Counted from the first letter of the stretch, positions 35,566-44,740 are shown. The stretch is 63,089 bases of DNA from Nitrospirota bacterium (GCA_021813765.1 JAKAJM010000006.1:1-63089); one strand, 5' to 3'. A program made the numbers and translations. Notes: a model not told the origin generated them from the letters alone.

Positions 35566-36523
35566 GGATGACCTTGCCCATGGTCTGCCGCCCTTCAAGC
35601 AGACGGTGGGCCTGCGCCGCCTTTTCAAGCGGCAGCACCCTGTCCATGCGCAATTTAAGCCAGCCAGCCCGGATGGCATCAAGCACGTCGTTTGCCCGGC
35701 GCAGAAGTTCCTCGCGGGTGGCCGTGAAATTCACGGAGCTTCCGCCTGACAGGGAGATGGACTTGGGCATCAGGGCATTGGGAGAGATCTGATCGGCAGG
35801 GCCGCTTGCCGCTCCGAATATCACGATATTGCCCCGGACAGAAACGCAGTCCATGTCCCCGTTGAAGGTGCTTTTGCCCACTCCGTCAAGGATAAGGCTG
35901 GCTCCGCGCCCCTCCGTCATCCGCTTTGTTTGGACGGCAAAATCCTCCCTGGTGTAAATGACCACGTGATCGGCGCCCGCCTCCTTCGCGACCCTTGCCT
36001 TCTCCTCCGACGAGACCGTCCCGATGACAACCGCGCCCAGGTGCTTGGCCCACTGCACCAGGAGGCGTCCCACTCCTCCTGCAGCCGCGTGCACAAGGAC
36101 TGTTTCTCCGGGCCCGGGTTTCCTGAACTCGTGAATCAAATAATGCGCGGTTATGCCCTGAAGAGGAAAGGCGGCCCCTTCCTCAAAGCTCATCGCATCG
36201 GGAAGCGGGATAAGTTTTTCGGCCTCTATTACGGTGTATTGGCTGTAGCTTCCAAGATGGCCTGTGTACGAAACGCGGTCTCCAGGGCGCACCAGGGTAA
36301 CGTTTTCTCCGGCCGCCTCGACCGTTCCCGACGCCTCCAGGCCAGGTATGAAAGGAAGGTTTACGGGGTAAGCACCTCGCCGCTGGTATATGTCCACAAA
36401 GTTCACCCCGGCAGCGTGGATCCTTACAAGCGCCTGTCCTGCGCCCGGGGCCGGCGGAGGCCCGGTCTCGGTAAGCTTGAGGACGTCGGCATCGCCATAA
36501 CCAGAAACCCTGATCGCCTTCAC
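35552..36523 (-). CDS. NADPH:quinone oxidoreductase (zinc-independent MDR family)
   Basis: The 323-residue medium-chain reductase begins [17 protein letters not shown]. It has [19 protein letters not shown], the nucleotide-binding [19 protein letters not shown], and [12 protein letters not shown]. No zinc-ligand pattern is present, fitting the quinone reductase (QOR) branch. Its 3' end overlaps that of cheB by 14 bp (convergent). Confidence 0.92.
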   Translation of the reverse strand: MKAIRVSGYGDADVLKLTETGPPPAPGAGQALVRIHAAGVNFVDIYQRRGAYPVNLPFIPGLEASGTVEAAGENVTLVRPGDRVSYTGHLGSYSQYTVIEAEKLIPLPDAMSFEEGAAFPLQGITAHYLIHEFRKPGPGETVLVHAAAGGVGRLLVQWAKHLGAVVIGTVSSEEKARVAKEAGADHVVIYTREDFAVQTKRMTEGRGASLILDGVGKSTFNGDMDCVSVRGNIVIFGAASGPADQISPNALMPKSISLSGGSSVNFTATREELLRRANDVLDAIRAGWLKLRMDRVLPLEKAAQAHRLLEGRQTMGKVILRTD

Positions 36524-36757
36524 TTCAAAAAAGTCCTTTCTCTGAGCCGGTTTTTTTAATTTTTTGCTACTTCCTGTTTATCAGAAAAAAGCGGGATTGT
36601 AAACATGCATAAAAACACCGGAGGTGAAAAAGGGAATTAACCTTATGGTTGCGTATTTATCATGCGCAAGTCTTCAAAAAAAATGTTGCCAGCCTTCGGT
36701 TTGCAGGCTGATTTCCAGTACCGGCAGGAATTCACTGTCAGTGAACTCCTCCAGGCC

Positions 36758-36830
36758 GTCATTCCCGCCACGACGGGAATCGTTCTTCGCCTTTTACGGC
36801 AAGGAAAGATTCCGGTCAAGCCGGAATGAC
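36758..36830. repeat. Palindromic repeat with GTCATTCC ends, copy 1
   Basis: It is bounded by GTCATTCC (36758-36765) and GGAATGAC (36823-36830), with inner inverted segments (CCCGCC..CGACGGGAA and GATTCCGGTC..CCGGAATGACC). It resembles copies at 36940-37035 and 44427-44518. Confidence 0.75.
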
Positions 36831-36939
36831 CGGAAAAGCATTTGAAAGTCGGGGATTATCATAAAAACATTAGTTGGTTTCTGTTGCGGAAAGGAATTCA
36901 GCTCTTTGCCATTTCCTTTTTGCTGTATTCCTCCCGTTC

Positions 36940-37035
36940 GTCATTCCCGCATGTCTTAAGCGGGAATCCAGCGGCTTTGCCTTTGATTTTAAAAACAAAA
37001 GTCCCTGGATTCCCGATTACTACCCCGGGAATGAC
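36940..37035. repeat. Palindromic repeat with GTCATTCCCG ends, copy 2
   Basis: It is bounded by GTCATTCCCG (36940-36949) and CGGGAATGAC (37026-37035), with nested CCCGCATG...AAGCGGGAATCCAG and CTGGATTCCCG. About 96 bp; no open frame. It looks like a small mobile or transcribed palindromic element. Confidence 0.8.
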
Positions 37036-37088
37036 AGCCTTAAGACAACGGCATAACCCTTGAAAAGCGCTTCCGCAACAGAATCTAA

Positions 37089-37478
37089 TTAATTGGCTCT
37101 GCCTTCAAGCTCGCCGATGCTCTCCGCCGCCGCTTCCCGCACTGCCGGATGCTCATCGAGGGCGGCCAGCCTTAAACACGGGAGTGCCTTGCTTCCTATG
37201 AGCGACATCAGGTAGACGGCATCCGCGCGCACCGAGGGGTTTTGGTTTTCCAGCGCAGCTGAAATGGAAGGGATGAGGGCTTCGATCTCAGCCCTGTTTC
37301 CGGCAAGGAACGTCTCGACAAGCGCAACCGCGCCTATCCTTACCCTTTGCCTGTCATCGCCTATAAGGACAGGGATAAGCGAGAGCAGCCCCCTGTCTTT
37401 TTTTATCATGTCTATTATGTTTTCAAGAAAACCGGCGTCCATGTGGTCCGCCACCATCTTTTGAAAATCCTCATGCAT
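37089..37478 (-). CDS. HEAT-repeat protein
   Basis: The 129-residue product is all-helical with three HEAT-like repeats: LLSLIPVLIGDDRQRVRIGAVALV, ALENQNPSVRADAVYLMSLIG and LRLAALDEHPAVREAAAESIGEL (about 40-125). Such repeats are scaffolds for protein binding; no partner is evident. The start at 37478 is the first Met before the helical region; upstream in-frame sequence to 37595 lacks a good ribosome-binding site. Confidence 0.75.
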   Translation of the reverse strand: MHEDFQKMVADHMDAGFLENIIDMIKKDRGLLSLIPVLIGDDRQRVRIGAVALVETFLAGNRAEIEALIPSISAALENQNPSVRADAVYLMSLIGSKALPCLRLAALDEHPAVREAAAESIGELEGRAN

Positions 37479-37810
37479 GCAGATATGATAGCAAAAAACC
37501 CGCAGACGAAGGACATCTGCCGCTGATAGAACTTTTTTTGGGAAAATTTTTTGAGGAAATCCAGTTGCCCTTTCCATTTTCGTGAAATCCCTCACGGTTT
37601 TTAAAAAAATTTTTACGCGGGTGACATCTGTTACATTCTTTCCGGCCGGGACGTTGTTTAATTTAGAAACTCATTGACATAGAGGGCATCTGGCTTTTTG
37701 GCGCATCCCGCCAAAAAAATCAACTGGACTGGGGGCGGAAAGGGGAGACAAAACCATCCTGAGATCCAGCTTGGAGTATTAACGCTCGAAAAACGGGAAG
37801 GGAGTTTTTT
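37479..37810. other. Upstream region of the multihaem cytochrome gene
   Basis: No gene was recognised. It must hold the divergent promoters of the HEAT and cytochrome genes. Several A/T tracts are present (near 37545 and 37600) but no clear -35/-10 or -24/-12 pair. Confidence 0.4.
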
Positions 37811-39439
37811 ATGAGAGGCTTCAGGTTTTTCGGATGGGCATTGGCCGCCGTTGCCATTGCCGGGCTTGCCGCCTGCGGCGGCTCCGGAAGCGGCACAGGC
37901 AGCTCCGGCACAGGCAGCACCGCAGGCGTGGTAAAGGACGGGACCAAATCGGGAAGCAAATCTGGTTCCGGGAGCATCAAGGGGACCGTGACCGACATAT
38001 CAAGCGGCTCGCCGCTTTCAGGTGTTACCGTCAGCGACGGCGGGACCAACAGTACAAAGACGGACTCCAGCGGAAATTACACCCTTAATGAATCCTCCGG
38101 AAGCTATACTTTGAATGCCTCCGGCTCCGGCTATCTGCGCACATGGCAGACGGCCGCCGTGACTTCCGGTTCCGCAACCACGGTCAACTGGAAGCTGACT
38201 AAAGCGTACGGGAATCAGACCATTCCAGCCGCGAAGATGAGCTATGTAATTCTGGCCTGGAACGACCTTGGCATGCACTGCGACCAGGACGACTATTCGT
38301 ACTGCATGATCCTGCCGCCATACAACACACTTCATGCCCAGGTGATAAAACGCGGGGGCGAAGGTGCAAGCGTTGTTACAAGCGGGATAACGGTGAGCTA
38401 CACTTTTCCCAAAAAGACCGATACCGCCCTTCACACGAATTTCTGGCAGTATGCGGGCCAGTATGGGTGGCCCAATCTGCCGGTCAACACCGGCATAACG
38501 GGCACAAAGCTTTCAGGCAATATGGTTGTGGATTCAAACAACCTCGGGTATGTCGCAACGGGGATACCGCTTAGCCCGTATGACGATGACGGCACATGGG
38601 ACCCTTACGGGACCGCTGTTATAACCGTAAAGGACTCAAGCGGGAACGTGCTTCAGACTACCAACGTTGTGGCCCCCGTCTCCACAGAGCTCATGTGCAG
38701 CAACTGCCATGCTTCCTCCAACGGAAGCCCGTTCCTGAACATCCTGCAGGACCACGATGCGCTGAACGGCACCACGCTTGCGTCCCAGCAGGCAAGCGGC
38801 ATAGTGCATGCCTGCTCGGAATGCCATTCGGACAACGCCCTTGGAGCGGCCGGACAGCCTGGCGTTGAGAGCCTTTCCCTGGCGATACACAAGTTCCATG
38901 CGGACAAAATGACTTCCACATATGCCTTGCCCGGTGTGATTCTTGAAACGCCGGACTGCTACAACTGCCATCCCGGGCCAAAGACGCAGTGCCTGCGGGG
39001 CCAGATGTACAGGGCAGGCAAAGCGTGCCAGGACTGCCACGGTGACATGGCCAACGTGGCCCAGACGATCGAAAACGGACGGCAGCCATGGCTTCAGGAG
39101 CCTCAGTGCGGCACATGCCACGGCGCGGCACATGCGGAAAACGCAAACACGCTTTACAGGAACTCGGTCCTCCAGAACTCAAGCGAGGACGACATGAACG
39201 GCAAGCTGTACTGCGAGGCGTGCCACAACAGCACACACGCCGAGTACACTTCGTCCAATCCCGCCGACGCGGTGATACCTGAACAGGTGCAGGGTGATAC
39301 ATACTGGATATGGAGCTGCACGGTGTGCCATAACAGTGAGAACGGCTCTTCCATCCACAATGCGGGAAGCACAACCACAAGCACATCCGGCGGAGGCGAC
39401 GGCAGCACGTCCACCAATTCTTACACGGGCGACAACTGA
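37811..39439 (+). CDS. Heptahaem c-type cytochrome lipoprotein
   Basis: The 542-residue product has a lipoprotein signal ending LAACGGSG (lipobox Cys about residue 21). A Gly/Ser linker and a carboxypeptidase-like beta domain follow (about 55-130, GTVTDISSGSPLSGVTVSDGG). Next is a domain starting AWNDLGMHCDQDDYSYC. The C-terminal half carries seven CxxCH haem sites: CSNCH, CSECH, CYNCH, CQDCH, CGTCH, CEACH and CTVCH. It is probably anchored in the outer membrane or periplasm and moves electrons to or from an extracellular partner. Neighbouring genes give no clue to donor or acceptor. It ends in a Ser/Thr/Gly-rich tail. Confidence 0.85.
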   Translation: MRGFRFFGWALAAVAIAGLAACGGSGSGTGSSGTGSTAGVVKDGTKSGSKSGSGSIKGTVTDISSGSPLSGVTVSDGGTNSTKTDSSGNYTLNESSGSYTLNASGSGYLRTWQTAAVTSGSATTVNWKLTKAYGNQTIPAAKMSYVILAWNDLGMHCDQDDYSYCMILPPYNTLHAQVIKRGGEGASVVTSGITVSYTFPKKTDTALHTNFWQYAGQYGWPNLPVNTGITGTKLSGNMVVDSNNLGYVATGIPLSPYDDDGTWDPYGTAVITVKDSSGNVLQTTNVVAPVSTELMCSNCHASSNGSPFLNILQDHDALNGTTLASQQASGIVHACSECHSDNALGAAGQPGVESLSLAIHKFHADKMTSTYALPGVILETPDCYNCHPGPKTQCLRGQMYRAGKACQDCHGDMANVAQTIENGRQPWLQEPQCGTCHGAAHAENANTLYRNSVLQNSSEDDMNGKLYCEACHNSTHAEYTSSNPADAVIPEQVQGDTYWIWSCTVCHNSENGSSIHNAGSTTTSTSGGGDGSTSTNSYTGDN

Positions 39440-39551
39440 CCCGTTTTATGAAGGCCTGCACGAGTGGGGGGGCTTATCCCCCTCACCGTGCCGGCACATT
39501 TACGGGACGGCAATTTGAAATGAACTTTATTTTATGCGGAGGTTTTTCGCC

Positions 39552-39950
39552 GTGAAAAAAATATGCGCGATATTGTCTTTGGCGCTTTTAACGGCTGCGC
39601 TCATGCCGCTTGGCGGCTGCCAGAGCGGAAGTGCCGCAAGTCCAAGGGCGCTTCTGGACAGATACTTCAGCTCGGCCGTCAGGCAGGACTATGGCGCCTC
39701 CTATGACTGCTATTACACCGCCTACAAGGCAAAGATAAACAGGGCGGCATATATAAGGCACCGGAAGCAGGACCCCTCAATACTGAAGGGATACAGGATA
39801 ATTTCGGTCGCGCAGTCGGGGAACACTGCCAGGGCGCAGGTGCTTTTGGCCTTTGCCCCGTCAGGGCCCGTAAAGGCCAAGCCGGTTGACATAATGGTAA
39901 CTGAAAACATGGTGAAGGAGAACGGTGACTGGAGGATAAAGGTCTGGTAG
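39552..39950 (+). CDS. Small lipoprotein, NTF2/DUF4878-like
   Basis: The 132-residue product has a lipoprotein signal (LLTAALMPLGGC, Cys near 22). A domain starting ALLDRYFSSAVRQDYGASYDCYY follows and ends VKENGDWRIKVW, the shape of NTF2-like lipoproteins whose last strand is WRI. Function is unknown. GGAGG is 9 nt before GTG 39552; ATG 39534 upstream has no such site. It is 112 nt after the cytochrome gene and may be cotranscribed with it. Confidence 0.75.
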   Translation: MKKICAILSLALLTAALMPLGGCQSGSAASPRALLDRYFSSAVRQDYGASYDCYYTAYKAKINRAAYIRHRKQDPSILKGYRIISVAQSGNTARAQVLLAFAPSGPVKAKPVDIMVTENMVKENGDWRIKVW

Positions 39951-39958
39951 TGCCGGTC

Positions 39959-41242
39959 TTATCTTTTCCCAAGAAGAAGGAAGACAGCTATCGAAGACAG
40001 CATGGAAACAGCCCCCAGCAATCCGTAACTGGTAGTGGGCAGGATATGGGCGTTTAAAAAGTTTGCCGCCGGACCTGAAAGAAGTATTCCAGAGTAGATG
40101 GCGAAATTTACGGCCGCAAGCACCGTCCCCCTGGTTGCGCCCGCGGCGCGTACCTGGATGAAGCTTTTGCACGCCACAAGGAGCATGCCTCCGCCGGCCC
40201 CGGCCGCAAAGAAAAGGGCGAACAGCGCACGCATCCGCCATGTGGCAGGCAGCAGCGGGACGGCAGCAACAAGCCCCATGGAAACCGCCATGAACCCAGT
40301 GGCAAACCAAAGCACGCGGTGCCAGCGCGGGCCCGTTGCCAGTTGGCTGCTTGCGAACCCTCCTGCCCCAAACCCCGCAAGCTCGGCAACTATCATGAGC
40401 CCTGTCACCGTCTCTCCGGCGTGCAATTGCCAAAGGCCCATCTGGTTTGTGACCTGCAGCTGGAGCGAGCCAAGCGTGTAGGCCAGAACGTTGACCGCAA
40501 CCGTTATGGCCAGGAGCCTGTCAAATGTCAGTGTGTATAGCGCCTTCAGCGTGTCAACCGGGCCCTGCCAAGGGAACGCCTTCCCTTCGTAGGCGGGTGG
40601 GAAAGCGGGTACGCCCAGGCTTGAGAGAAAGCCTGCGACCGTTGTACCTATGGCTATGAACATCACCAGCTGTCTTCCGTGCGGCGCTCCGCTCCACAGG
40701 CCGCCTTTCCAGCCGAGCGCGAATCCGGCTCCGGCCACGCCGGCCAGTATGGCGGAGAGCACCAGCACTGTCATTATGGCATTTGCCTTTGTTACGCGTT
40801 CCGGGGGGAAAAGCTCCGGGATGGTGCCGTTCATCGCGGGACTGGAGATTACGCTTTGCGTGGCCATAAGGCTTGCCATTATGAACATGAGCGTCCAATT
40901 GCCGGTATAGAGGCCCCATGCCCCAAGCGACATGGCGAAGACCTCGAAGAGTTTGACGCCAATTATTACGCGTCCCTTCGGGAACCGGTCGGCCAGCCAG
41001 CCCGCGGGTGCGGCAAAAAGGATGAAGGGCAGGGTGAACACCATGGTGCCATATCCCTGAAGATATCCCTTGCCTGCCTCGATGGCCACCAGCATCGCGG
41101 CTTCCTTGAAAAAGTTCTCGTTGAAGGAGCCCAAAGCGCTTGTGGCCACCATCGCCGTGAACCTGGGCCAGGTGCGCCGGCCTGCCGCGCCCTCAGGCCT
41201 CATCAAATGTAAAAAAACCTTTCTGATGGCAAAACCAGCCAT
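39959..41242 (-). CDS. MFS transporter (lysophospholipid-transporter-like)
   Basis: The 427-residue product has about 12 membrane helices. The motif LADRFPKGRVIIGVKLFE (loop 2-3), NENFFKEAAMLV near helix 1 and PELFPPERVTKANAIM match the LplT/acyltransferase-associated branch of the MFS, which flips lysophospholipids. No acyltransferase domain is attached. Substrate assignment is tentative. It is convergent with the lipoprotein gene. Confidence 0.85.
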   Translation of the reverse strand: MAGFAIRKVFLHLMRPEGAAGRRTWPRFTAMVATSALGSFNENFFKEAAMLVAIEAGKGYLQGYGTMVFTLPFILFAAPAGWLADRFPKGRVIIGVKLFEVFAMSLGAWGLYTGNWTLMFIMASLMATQSVISSPAMNGTIPELFPPERVTKANAIMTVLVLSAILAGVAGAGFALGWKGGLWSGAPHGRQLVMFIAIGTTVAGFLSSLGVPAFPPAYEGKAFPWQGPVDTLKALYTLTFDRLLAITVAVNVLAYTLGSLQLQVTNQMGLWQLHAGETVTGLMIVAELAGFGAGGFASSQLATGPRWHRVLWFATGFMAVSMGLVAAVPLLPATWRMRALFALFFAAGAGGGMLLVACKSFIQVRAAGATRGTVLAAVNFAIYSGILLSGPAANFLNAHILPTTSYGLLGAVSMLSSIAVFLLLGKR

Positions 41243-41324
41243 GTGGCATAATTGAGAATTCTACCAGAAAAAGCCCTTGCCGTTTTTTTGACAGTACAGG
41301 TCCCGTTTCTCTATACTTTTTAAG

Positions 41325-41789
41325 ATGAACCCGAAGATAGAACTTCTAAAGATATGCATAGCGGTCGAAAATACGGTAAGCGAGATCTACGACCTTTTTG
41401 CTGCAAGGTTTCCGGAACAGGAGGAATTCTGGAGGGGGCTTGCAACCGAGGAGAGGGGACATGCCAGGCAGTTTGTTGTAGCCAGCAGCCTGAAAGGCTC
41501 GGCCGCGCTACCTTCCTCGATGCAGTCGGCCCAGGATGCCCTGGAGTATGTCAGGAAGGTAAAAAGGGAGATCCTTGAAAATGCCGGTCTGCAACCGGAA
41601 GACGCCTTAAAGATGGCCATCTTCATTGAACAGACCACAGTGGAGAGTTTTCTTGACAGGATGGTCCTTGATGAGACGGACGGCGAAATGAAGCGGTTTT
41701 ACGGGTCCCTCATGATCGAGGGGAAGCGCCATGCAGAGTTTCTTGAAGAGCGGCTGTCCGGGATGAGGCAAAGCGGAGGCCAGGCCTGA
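41325..41789 (+). CDS. Ferritin-like (rubrerythrin-type) diiron protein
   Basis: The 154-residue four-helix protein has metal-ligand patterns E-x-x-H in EERGHARQF (about 43-51) and EGKRHAEFL (near 137), with further Glu at ENTVSEIY and EQTTVESF. It lacks the rubredoxin domain of true rubrerythrins. It may store iron or reduce peroxide. Confidence 0.85.
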   Translation: MNPKIELLKICIAVENTVSEIYDLFAARFPEQEEFWRGLATEERGHARQFVVASSLKGSAALPSSMQSAQDALEYVRKVKREILENAGLQPEDALKMAIFIEQTTVESFLDRMVLDETDGEMKRFYGSLMIEGKRHAEFLEERLSGMRQSGGQA

Positions 41790-41803
41790 TTTTTATCCGG
41801 ATT

Positions 41804-41980
41804 TTAAATGCGCCTGAGCATTTTCGAGAGGAAGATCGGGCAGCCGTCGTGGTCCTCGTTTCCGCACTTGTGCCGGGCTGTTGGGGCGCTCACGCTCATC
41901 ATGTGAAGGGATGCCAGGCACTTGGAATCATGCCAGCTGTAAAACGGGCAGACCTCGGGGTACTGCATAACATTTTTCAT
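41804..41980 (-). CDS. Four-cysteine small protein, probable metal binder
   Basis: The 58-residue product reads MKNVMQYPEVCPFYSWHD and so on, with Cys at 11, 21, 39 and 47 in the patterns CPFYSWHDSKC and HKCGNEDHDGC. The spacing suggests a zinc or iron-sulphur site; no known family was recognised. A strong Shine-Dalgarno (AAAGGAGGT) lies 13 nt before the ATG. It is convergent with the ferritin-like gene, 15 bp from its stop. Confidence 0.65.
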   Translation of the reverse strand: MKNVMQYPEVCPFYSWHDSKCLASLHMMSVSAPTARHKCGNEDHDGCPIFLSKMLRRI

Positions 41981-42761
41981 GAGCTCAAAAAAACCTCCTT
42001 TGCTTTTATCAGTGCTGTGCCGGGTTTCCAGGGCAGGCGCCCGGCCTTCGGGATCTGCCGGCAGACGTCATCCGGACAAACCTCATCTTAGTCCTGTTTG
42101 GTCCCGCTTGCAACATTTTTATGCGAAGCGCTCCCTTATCGTGGACGCGATCCTGTAACTCCAAGTTTTTCTTTCTCCTGGCATATTTGTCCCTGTTGTT
42201 CCAGATGTAAAGGGTGCCCCGCGATGGAAATCGCATAACAGCATCAGTCTTGATTTTAGAAGGGATAAATTACATGATTGTTTAGGCCGGATGAAATTAA
42301 AATTAAATTAAAAAGCAAAGAGCCTGCTTGAGAGGGCCGGCTTTTTCATGCCCTTGATAAGGCGGGAATAATACGCCCGCGGCCCGTTGCGTTTCTTACC
42401 GCTTTAGGCAAGGAGGTCCGCCCTGTAAAGCTCTTAATGGTTCGATGCCTCAGGCCTTCTCTTCAGCGCCGGGTCCCATGAGGCCCTAGCGGAGCCTTTC
42501 AGTTGAAATGCGGACGTCGCGACTCCCCACGGAAATTTATCGGCCATGCGTTTAAATTACATTAAGAGACAGTATTTAACAAATGCCGCAGGGAAAAAAT
42601 CGCCTGCGCGTAAACATGCCGTTTCTGCCTTAAAGAAATCTTCATGCTGGCTTAACAATGGCGCAATACTGGCGGTCTATCCTTTATCAAACGGCAGCCC
42701 GCCGGCCATAACGTAGTGGCTGGGAAATCAAGGAAGGAGAAAACAAGGAGCGGTGAAAGCC
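41981..42761. other. Long intergenic region with several potential hairpins
   Basis: No convincing gene. The stretch 42355-42545 is GC-rich and has several small inverted repeats (GCGGG...CCCGC at about 42363-42381; GCCTCAGG...CCATGAGGC near 42446-42484), so it could encode a structured RNA. It matches no riboswitch or 6S consensus that I can recall. The end contains the ribosome-binding site of the next gene (AAGGAG, about 42747-42752). Confidence 0.35.
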
Positions 42762-43967
42762 ATGCCGATCAGACCAACCGGACCCAAAGAAATTGACGGC
42801 GGCAGCCGGGAAGAGGAGACGGTGCACGTAGACACCCAGGTCGGGGGGCTCATAACCTCCATGGAGCATGTCCATCCGGGAGCCATGGTCAAGCACACTG
42901 CAGACAGGTTCTTTTGCGACGTAACGTTAGAGGCCGTTGCCATCGTGGACTGCATGGAGCCTGTAGGCCTGATCACAAGAAACAGGCTCCTTATGAAGCT
43001 CTTTAGGCTCTACGGGTATGAGTTGTACGGCAGGAAGCCCATAATTGAAATGGCGGACACCTGCCCGCTGTTTGTCCATTCGGAGGAAAGTCTTGACGTT
43101 GCGCTGGACATGGCAATGTGCCGGCCATTTCAGGATATCTATGACGAGCTTGTTGTCGTTAATTCAAATGGACATTACGCCGGGCTGCTTTCGGTAAAAG
43201 ACCTGGTGGTGCGGCAGAGCCATGCCCTGGCAAACAGCATCGTGCAGAAGGAGCTGGCAAACGCAAAGGCAAGCGAGCTTGAAAAGATGGGCAAGGTTAA
43301 ATCGCAGTTCCTTGCCAACGTCACCCACGAGCTGAGGAGCCCGGTAAACGCCATTATCTCGCTGGCCGAGCTGATGCAGATGTCTTGCGGGAAGGGGTAT
43401 ATCGGACAGCTAAAGGACAGGCTTTCCCTGCTGATATCAAGCGCGGCAAGCCTGAAGGCGATAATAAACAACGTTCTTGACCTCTCGAAGATCGAGGCTG
43501 GAAAGATGACCGCCATTTATGAGGAATTCGATGCCGTCCGGAAGCTGGATGAGGTGGTGGAGACCGCAAGGGTGCTGATCGGCAACAAGCCGGTAGGCGC
43601 GAGGCTTGTTACGTCGCGGCAGTCCCTTTGCATCGAGTCGGACCCCGTGAAGTTCAGGCAGATAATTTTGAACCTGCTTAGCAACGCGGCTAAATTCACT
43701 GAAAGAGGGGAGATTACCGTACGGGCGGAGATCGATGGCGGCCACATCCTGGTCTCGGTTTCGGACACGGGGCCGGGCATTAAACCGGAGGACATGGAGA
43801 AGCTCTTCACCGCCTTCGGACAGATAGAGGACGCGAAGACCAAACGGCACGAGGGCACGGGGCTGGGTCTCACGGTGACGCGGCATCTCGTTGGCCTCCC
43901 GGGTGGGGATATCAGGCTTGAAAGCCAATGGGGCAGGGGCACGGCCTTTTTGTGCGGCTGCCTGTAA
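42762..43967 (+). CDS. CBS-domain sensor histidine kinase
   Basis: The 401-residue soluble protein has two CBS motifs (about 25-80 and 95-150), then HisKA with NVTHELRSP (His189) and HATPase with N-box LNLLSNAAKF, G1 DTGPGI and G2 GTGLGLTV. The CBS pair ends VGLITRN in the first motif and AGLLSVKD in the second, resembling CBS-containing GGDEF proteins. CBS domains usually sense adenine nucleotides or ions, so energy status may be the input (inference). A response regulator follows 25 nt later. Confidence 0.9.
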   Translation: MPIRPTGPKEIDGGSREEETVHVDTQVGGLITSMEHVHPGAMVKHTADRFFCDVTLEAVAIVDCMEPVGLITRNRLLMKLFRLYGYELYGRKPIIEMADTCPLFVHSEESLDVALDMAMCRPFQDIYDELVVVNSNGHYAGLLSVKDLVVRQSHALANSIVQKELANAKASELEKMGKVKSQFLANVTHELRSPVNAIISLAELMQMSCGKGYIGQLKDRLSLLISSAASLKAIINNVLDLSKIEAGKMTAIYEEFDAVRKLDEVVETARVLIGNKPVGARLVTSRQSLCIESDPVKFRQIILNLLSNAAKFTERGEITVRAEIDGGHILVSVSDTGPGIKPEDMEKLFTAFGQIEDAKTKRHEGTGLGLTVTRHLVGLPGGDIRLESQWGRGTAFLCGCL

Positions 43968-43992
43968 AAAAAGAAAAATAGAGGAGGACTGA

Positions 43993-44370
43993 ATGGAAGA
44001 CCAGAAAAAAACGATACTCGTGATTGACGACGATGAGAACCTGCTCACTGCCACCCGGGACCTGCTTGAAAACTGGGGATACAGAGTGTACACGCACAAG
44101 CGCGGATTTGGGTCTACGGTGGCCATAGACCTGGTGAAGCCGGACCTGGTGCTGCTGGACATCAACATGCCCGGGCTTCCAGGAGACCGTCTGGCCGGCC
44201 TTATCAAATCCTTCGAAGCGACAAAGAACGTCCCTGTCGTGTTCTATTCATCAAATGACGAGGACACCCTGAGGAAAGCTGTCTCGGACAGCAAGGTCAC
44301 CGGGTATATTCCAAAAGGAGACCTGTATGAGCTCAGGCAAAAAGTGAAGCAGTATCTGGGCCGTTCATAG
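43993..44370 (+). CDS. Single-domain response regulator
   Basis: The 125-residue CheY-like receiver has the acidic pair in IDDDEN, phospho-acceptor Asp56 (LVLLDINMPG), Ser/Thr in VVFYSSND and Lys in GYIPKGD. It has no output domain, so it must act by protein interaction or phosphorelay. GGAGGA precedes its ATG. Cotranscription with the CBS kinase makes them a probable pair. Confidence 0.92.
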   Translation: MEDQKKTILVIDDDENLLTATRDLLENWGYRVYTHKRGFGSTVAIDLVKPDLVLLDINMPGLPGDRLAGLIKSFEATKNVPVVFYSSNDEDTLRKAVSDSKVTGYIPKGDLYELRQKVKQYLGRS

Positions 44371-44740
44371 TCGTTTTTTTTATCTATTTCGCTTGCCGGT
44401 TTATGGTATTTCAATAATATCAGTCAGTCATTCCAACCAGATTTATACTGATTGCGGATAAAAACGGGAATCGGCCTTAAAGGACAGATTCCCGGCGCGC
44501 TGCGCTTGCGGGAATGACAACAAATTAATGCTAAAAAACTTTTGAAACAAACACTAGATGGTTTCCTGGATTCGTAAGGCCTGGCCGCCCGTTCAGTGGT
44601 TTTTAATGCATGGTCCCTCTCTGCAAAAGGGGGTTTACTCTTTTGAAATTAGTGGTACAATTTTTTTTAAGGTTGGATTGACCAGTGGCTGTAACCGCAT
44701 CACTAATTAACCAGGTCAAGGGCTGCCGAAGAAAAAGAAA
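44371..44740. other. Intergenic region with palindromic repeat
   Basis: No gene. A GTCATTCC-bounded palindrome (44427-44518) fills part of it. A TACAAT near 44653-44658 could be a -10 for the glycosyltransferase gene, but no good -35 was found. Confidence 0.45.
44427..44518. repeat. Palindromic repeat with GTCATTCC ends, copy 3
   Basis: It is bounded by GTCATTCC (44427-44434) and GGAATGAC (44511-44518), with CGGGAATC and GATTCCCG inside. It belongs to the same class as the two copies near 36.8-37.0 kb, though less regular on the left. Confidence 0.65.

Larger units (their letters stand above)
36524..37088. other. Intergenic region holding two palindromic repeats
   Basis: It contains no convincing gene. 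Two GTCATTCC-bounded palindromic elements (36758-36830 and 36940-37035, listed separately) occupy much of it. Short frames across it are by-products of the repeats. Confidence 0.6.

Noticed and set aside
36624-36845. 73-codon plus-strand frame
   Set aside because: It runs through the palindromic repeat at 36758-36830; its coding look comes from the repeat.
42009-42236. 75-codon minus-strand frame in the long gap
   Set aside because: Arg/Lys-rich translation with no domain and no good start site.
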